Source: CADCWK01 sp964244115 (lineage in GTDB: Bacteria > Chloroflexota > Chloroflexia > Thermomicrobiales > UBA6265). From it: 9,255 bases of DNA. The notes under the pieces are model-generated. The model ran no database searches, was not told the origin of the DNA, and saw only the letters and a program-made list of their open reading frames with translations. The DNA lies in NCBI GenBank assembly GCA_964244115.1, contig CAXTHM010000106.1, forward strand, positions 1 through 9,255, written 5' to 3'. The position numbers and the translations under genes are program-made. Shown piece by piece: positions 6,047 to 9,255 of the stretch (its first letter is position 1; the number at the start of each line of letters is the position of its first letter).

Positions 6047-6635
6047 CCCGATCGTCGTCGGTGACCGGGTCTACCTCCGCTCGATGGACCGCACCGACGC
6101 CGCCGCGTTCGCCGACGCGACCGCCGCCGAGATGACGACCTTCTCGAAGACCGGCCGCCTGCCGCTGAGCCCGCTGGCGTTCGAGGCAGCGTTCGACGGG
6201 CCGATGCCGCACGGCCCACCGAGCTCGATCACGTTCGGCGTCGCCCGAATCACGGACGATGTCTTGCTCGGGTACGTCGCGCTGATCGACATCGACTGGA
6301 TCAACCGCACGGCCGAGACCGCGAGCTACCTGCTGGGGGAGGAGGTCCGAGGGCGGGGCTACGGCACCGAGGCCAAGATGCTCCTGCTCGAATACGCCTT
6401 CGACCGCATTCACCTCCACGCCATCCAGTCATGGGTCCGCGCGACCAACACGCGATCGGCAGCGGCGCTCGAGAAGCAGGGGTACCGGCTGGCCGGTCAG
6501 CGATACTGGAAGGGGTTTCAGGCCGGGGACTATGTCGACCACCTGATCTTCGACCTGCTCCGGGACGAGTGGGTCGCGGCGCGGGACGCCTGGCGAGCGG
6601 CCGTGGCGGCCCGTAACCGGGCCGGCGGCGGTTAG
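6039..6635 (+). CDS. GNAT family N-acetyltransferase (RimJ/RimL-like)
   Basis: A 198-residue protein with a full GNAT domain. VVGDRVYLRSMDRTDA (6-21) is the usual first strand and helix. FGVARITDDVLLGYVALIDID (66-86) gives the central strands. The acetyl-CoA motif R-x-x-G-x-G is Arg104-Gly107-Gly109 in EEVRGRGYGTEA. The terminal part, ATNTRSAAALEKQGYRLAGQRY with GDYVDHLIFDLLRDEW, is typical of RimJ/RimL relatives that acetylate N-terminal amines, ribosomal proteins or small molecules. The actual substrate is unknown. ATG 6039 has AGGAG at 6025-6029 and overlaps the preceding GNAT gene by 8 bases. Confidence 0.88.
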   Translation: MHNPIVVGDRVYLRSMDRTDAAAFADATAAEMTTFSKTGRLPLSPLAFEAAFDGPMPHGPPSSITFGVARITDDVLLGYVALIDIDWINRTAETASYLLGEEVRGRGYGTEAKMLLLEYAFDRIHLHAIQSWVRATNTRSAAALEKQGYRLAGQRYWKGFQAGDYVDHLIFDLLRDEWVAARDAWRAAVAARNRAGGG

Positions 6636-6727
6636 GACGGATGAGGTCGCCCCGTCGGCTCCTCACGCCCCCGAATAGCGCCGAGCGCCAACGGTGCGAC
6701 CACCATCAGGACAGGTAAGACGGCAGG

Positions 6728-7252
6728 ATGAGCGCGGCACCCGACAACCGGAACCCTCCCGGACAGCCAGACCTGGATGACGACGCGGATCACTACGGTC
6801 TGCTCGGCGTGCGCTACGACGCGACACCGGTCGAGATCACCCGCGCCTACCGCCGGGCGATGAAGCTCAACCACCCGGACCGGCATCAGGGACCGGGGCA
6901 GGCAGTGGCCGAGCGCCGGGCACAGCGGATCAACGCCGCCTACGCCACGCTGAGCCGGGCGGACAGCCGGCGGGCCTACGACCAGACGCTCCGGGCCCAG
7001 GTCGCCGGTGACGCCCTGATGGGCCGCTACGTCAACGGCGGGTTCACGCCGGACGATATCCAGCGCGCCAAGTCCGCGGCGACGCAGTCGTATCGGCGGC
7101 GGATGACGCCGGCCGAGGTGGAGGATCTGCGCCGGGCCCACGTCGCGACCTACGTCAGCCTCGGGATCGCCTTCGGCGGCTTCCTCGCCGCGATCGTCCT
7201 GGTGCTGGTCCTGCTCGGCCTGATGTCCGCCGTCCTCCGCCTGCTGTTCTGA
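6728..7252 (+). CDS. J-domain protein with C-terminal membrane helix
   Basis: A 174-residue protein. The J domain spans about residues 21-87: DHYGLLGVRYDATPVEITRAYRRAM, the diagnostic His49-Pro50-Asp51, then AQRINAAYATLSRADSRRAYD. The J domain stimulates ATP hydrolysis by a DnaK-type Hsp70. There is no Gly/Phe region, zinc finger or DnaJ C-terminal domain, so this is a class C J protein. A single hydrophobic helix (about 142-170, YVSLGIAFGGFLAAIVLVLVL) ends the chain, suggesting a tail-anchored protein that brings Hsp70 to the membrane. The acidic N-terminus before the J domain is probably disordered. The ribosome binding site is weak (GGTAAG, 6715-6720). It is 92 bases from the GNAT gene and may be co-transcribed with it. 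Confidence 0.9.
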   Translation: MSAAPDNRNPPGQPDLDDDADHYGLLGVRYDATPVEITRAYRRAMKLNHPDRHQGPGQAVAERRAQRINAAYATLSRADSRRAYDQTLRAQVAGDALMGRYVNGGFTPDDIQRAKSAATQSYRRRMTPAEVEDLRRAHVATYVSLGIAFGGFLAAIVLVLVLLGLMSAVLRLLF

Positions 7253-7280
7253 CCGAGCGAAGCCGCCGCGGCGCCCATCT

Positions 7281-7492
7281 CGTAGGGTCACGGACTTGCC
7301 CTGACCGGCGCCCGCAGGCGCCATCGCCCCGCAGGGCGATAACCGGCACGTTGGGTTCAACCATGGTGGAAGGTGGTTCGGATGCACTGCAACGCATCGA
7401 GATGATGCGAACACGGTTGAACCCAGAGCACCGTCTCACCTGACCGCGAAGGCCGCTGTGGTGGCCGGTTAGGGCAAGCCCATGACCCTCCG
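7281..7492. repeat. Foldback (MITE-like) repeat, copy B
   Basis: A 212-bp relative of the element at 99-316. The outer arms of 21 bases (7281-7301 and 7472-7492) are inverted repeats, 18 of 21 matching. The middle arm CCGGCGCCCGCAGGCGCC (7305-7322) has a decayed partner at 7451-7468 (13 of 18). The inner pair GGGTTCAACC (7353-7362) and GGTTGAACCC (7415-7424) is perfect and again spans exactly 72 bases. It starts 28 bases after the J-domain gene and ends before the argG promoter. It holds no gene. Confidence 0.75.
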
Positions 7493-7526
7493 TCACGCTC
7501 GCAGCGCCTCGTGTCGGCCCTCTTCC

Positions 7527-7555
7527 TTGACACCCCATCGGTCGGTCGGTAAGGT
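7527..7555 (+). promoter_or_regulatory. Putative argG promoter
   Basis: A consensus -35 TTGACA (7527-7532), a 17-base spacer and TAAGGT (7550-7555), a TANNNT-type -10. Transcription would begin near 7562, giving a leader of about 60 bases. This argues against the in-frame GTG at 7559, which would fall at or before the transcript start. No ARG-box operator could be identified. Confidence 0.6.
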
Positions 7556-7621
7556 CTCGTGACTGCCGGATTCCGCCGCATCCCTCCGATGCCCGCGAAG
7601 ACTCCCCTGAGAGGAACGCCC

Positions 7622-8965
7622 GTGACCGCCGACAACGCCGCCCTGTCCACCGCCCCGATCACGAACCTGCCGATGAACGCCGACGGGTCGCGTCCGAGGA
7701 AGATCGTCCTCGCCTATTCCGGCGGTCTCGACACGTCCTGCATCATCCCGTGGCTCAAGGAGCAGTACGGCGCCGACACCGAGGTCATCGGGGTCGCGGC
7801 CGACATCGGCCAGCCGGACGACCTCTCCGGCGTCGAGGCCAAGGCGATCGCCTCGGGCGCGTCGAAGTGCTACGTCCTCGACCTCAAGGACGAGTTCCTC
7901 CGCGACTACGCCTTCCCGACCCTGCGCGCCGGCGCGATCTACGAGCGCAAGTACCTGCTCGGGACCTCGATGGCGCGGCCGCTGATTGCGCGCAAGCAGG
8001 CCGAGATCGCGCTGATGGAGGGGGCCGACGCCCTGGCCCACGGCTGCACGGGCAAGGGCAACGACCAGGTCCGGTTCGAACTCGCCTACCAGGCGATCGC
8101 GCCTGGCCTGACCGTGATCGCCCCCTGGCGGCACTGGCACATCCGCTCCCGCGAGGACGCGATCGCCTACGCCGAAGCGCACGGTGTCCCTGTCTCGGCC
8201 ACGACGAAGAAGATCTACTCGATCGACGGCAATCTCTGGCACCTCTCCCACGAGGGCGGCGAGCTGGAGGACCCGTGGATCGAGGCGCCGCAGGACGCCT
8301 TCAGCTGGACCGTACCGCCCGAGCAGGCCCCAGATGCCCCGGCCTACGTCACGATCGGCTTCGAGCAGGGCTGGCCGGTCAGCATCGACGGCGAGCCGAC
8401 GGGGCCGATCGAACTGATCGAGGCGCTCAACGCGCTCGGTGGCGCCCACGGCGTCGGTCGGATCGACATGCTGGAGAACCGGCTGGTCGGGATGAAGAGT
8501 CGCGGCGTCTACGAGACGCCGGGCGGCACGATCCTCAGCACCGCCCACCGTGACCTCGAGCACCTGACGCTCGACAAGATGTCGATGCGGCTCAAGGACG
8601 ACCTGTCGAAGGAGTACGCCGACATCGTCTACAACGGCCTCTGGTTCGCGCCGGTCAAGGGGGCGATCGACGCCTTCCTGGCGAAGAACCAGGAGCCCGT
8701 CACCGGCGAGGTCCGGCTCAAGCTCTACAAGGGCACCGTCACCGCCGTCGGGCGCAAGTCGCCGTACGGGCTCTACGACGAGGCCCTGGCGACGTTCGGC
8801 GAGGACGACGTCTACCGGCAGTTCGACGCCGAGGGCTTCATCCGCCTGTTCGGCCTCGGGACCAAGGTCGCCGCCCGACGCCAGCAGCAGCTCCCCGGCG
8901 GCGGCGAGGCGGGCGCCAACACGACGCTGAGTGCGGGCACGTCGGCGAAGGAGATCGGGGGGTAG
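7622..8965 (+). CDS. argG: Argininosuccinate synthase
   Basis: A 447-residue enzyme that joins citrulline and aspartate using ATP to form argininosuccinate, AMP and diphosphate, the penultimate step of arginine synthesis, in the cytoplasm. The ATP PP-loop AYSGGLDTS is at 31-39. The conserved GCTGKGNDQVRFE is at 141-153, and YSIDGNLWHLSHEGGELEDP matches the substrate-binding region. The family is usually near 400 residues; the excess is about 25 residues at the N-terminus plus a Gly/Ala-rich tail (from LPGGGEAGAN). I chose GTG 7622 because AGAGGAA (7610-7616) precedes it at 5 bases. GTG 7559 clashes with the promoter, and ATG 7589 and ATG 7673 lack good sites. It stands alone, with its own promoter and terminator and no arg neighbour in view. 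Confidence 0.96.
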   Translation: MTADNAALSTAPITNLPMNADGSRPRKIVLAYSGGLDTSCIIPWLKEQYGADTEVIGVAADIGQPDDLSGVEAKAIASGASKCYVLDLKDEFLRDYAFPTLRAGAIYERKYLLGTSMARPLIARKQAEIALMEGADALAHGCTGKGNDQVRFELAYQAIAPGLTVIAPWRHWHIRSREDAIAYAEAHGVPVSATTKKIYSIDGNLWHLSHEGGELEDPWIEAPQDAFSWTVPPEQAPDAPAYVTIGFEQGWPVSIDGEPTGPIELIEALNALGGAHGVGRIDMLENRLVGMKSRGVYETPGGTILSTAHRDLEHLTLDKMSMRLKDDLSKEYADIVYNGLWFAPVKGAIDAFLAKNQEPVTGEVRLKLYKGTVTAVGRKSPYGLYDEALATFGEDDVYRQFDAEGFIRLFGLGTKVAARRQQQLPGGGEAGANTTLSAGTSAKEIGG

Positions 8966-8987
8966 TGTTTGGGACCCCACCCCCAAA

Positions 8988-9046
8988 CCCCCTCCCCATC
9001 ACGCTGGCGGGCTTCGCCTTTGCGGATGGAGAGGGGGCTTTTTCTT
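8988..9046 (+). terminator. Intrinsic terminator of argG (hairpin repeat H, variant)
   Basis: CCCCCTCCCCATC (8988-9000) pairs with GATGGAGAGGGGG (9025-9037) with one mismatch, and an inner GGCG/CGCC stem closes the loop. C and then TTTTT (9039-9043) follow, giving a classic stem plus T-run 22 bases after the argG stop. The outer arms match the hairpins at 1-48 and 9201-9248, so a dispersed repeat appears to serve as terminator here. Confidence 0.8.
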
Positions 9047-9090
9047 GGGTTCGGCTTCACCTTGCTGCCCTCCTGGAGCCGTCATTCCAT

Positions 9091-9168
9091 GTAGGGGCGA
9101 CGCTTGCGAGCCAGGCCGCCGCAGCGGCCATCGCTGCACACGGGCGTTCAACCTTGAAACGGTTGGTC
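9091..9168. repeat. Partial foldback repeat, copy C
   Basis: It begins with GTAGGGGCG (9091-9099) like copy A, continues GCTTGCGAGCC, and keeps a shortened inner pair: GTTCAACC (9146-9153) facing GGTTGGTC (9161-9168). The 72-base core is reduced to about 23 bases and the right arm is missing. As in copy A, it lies about 50 bases after a hairpin repeat H, with the shared bridge TCGGCTTC(A/G)CCTT between (59-71 and 9050-9062). Confidence 0.55.
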
Positions 9169-9200
9169 GCTTGCAGTCCCCTCCCCCAGCGAAGCGAGAG

Positions 9201-9255
9201 CCCCTCCCCGGCTCGTTTCGCGCTGCGGCGCTCACGCCCGGAGAGGGGCTCCACG
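9201..9255. repeat. Hairpin repeat H, copy at the right edge
   Basis: Bases 9201-9250 equal bases 1-50 exactly. The match continues after a single-base difference (one T fewer, then CCACG), to the end of the window. A partial left arm (CCCCTCCCCC) also occurs just before, around 9178-9187. The window thus starts and ends in the same repeat. Confidence 0.85.

Noticed and set aside
7559..7621. Upstream GTG 7559 and ATG 7589 as starts for argG
   Set aside because: The first lies at or before the predicted transcript start and the second has no ribosome binding site. GTG 7622 has AGAGGAA at a proper distance.
7493..8986. Long minus-strand frame opposite argG
   Set aside because: It is a GC-driven shadow of the argG reading frame, with no domain of its own.

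Overview
The window is high-GC bacterial DNA holding a 10-base assembly gap. No rRNA, tRNA, CRISPR or phage gene was seen. The gene content (a DUF2089 / DUF4097 operon, a cupredoxin with Ala-Thr-Pro-Gly linker, tandem GNAT acetyltransferases, argG), the high GC and the intergenic palindromes fit a Chloroflexota (Thermomicrobia-like) chromosome. That placement is inference from style, not from a marker gene. Both ends lie in the same roughly 50-base repeat, so the window may be a whole scaffold that stopped at a dispersed repeat; a small circular molecule is less likely.

Layout. 1-316: a hairpin repeat and a 218-bp foldback repeat. 352-1020 (minus): small alpha/beta hydrolase. 1021-1213: divergent intergenic region with an AT-rich island and a plausible promoter. 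1214-3951 (plus): three-gene operon of a DUF2089 zinc-ribbon/HTH protein, a SHOCT-like protein interrupted by the gap, and a DUF4097 beta-repeat protein. 4104-4286: small basic protein. 4287-4787: no convincing gene. 4788-5276: exported type 1 copper protein, followed by a strong hairpin. 5429-6635: two overlapping GNAT genes, the first without a visible acetyl-CoA loop. 6728-7252: J-domain protein with a C-terminal membrane helix. 7281-7492: second foldback repeat. 7527-7555: promoter. 7622-8965: argG. 8988-9255: terminator hairpin, a partial foldback copy and a further hairpin copy.

The main functional unit is the 1214-3951 operon. All three proteins carry a short helical SHOCT-like module, so they probably work together, perhaps as a DNA-binding regulator with two partners in envelope-stress sensing as proposed for LiaX/YvlB-type DUF4097 proteins. 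The main structural signal outside genes is a family of about 215-bp foldback repeats with nested inverted repeats, each placed just 3' of a gene.
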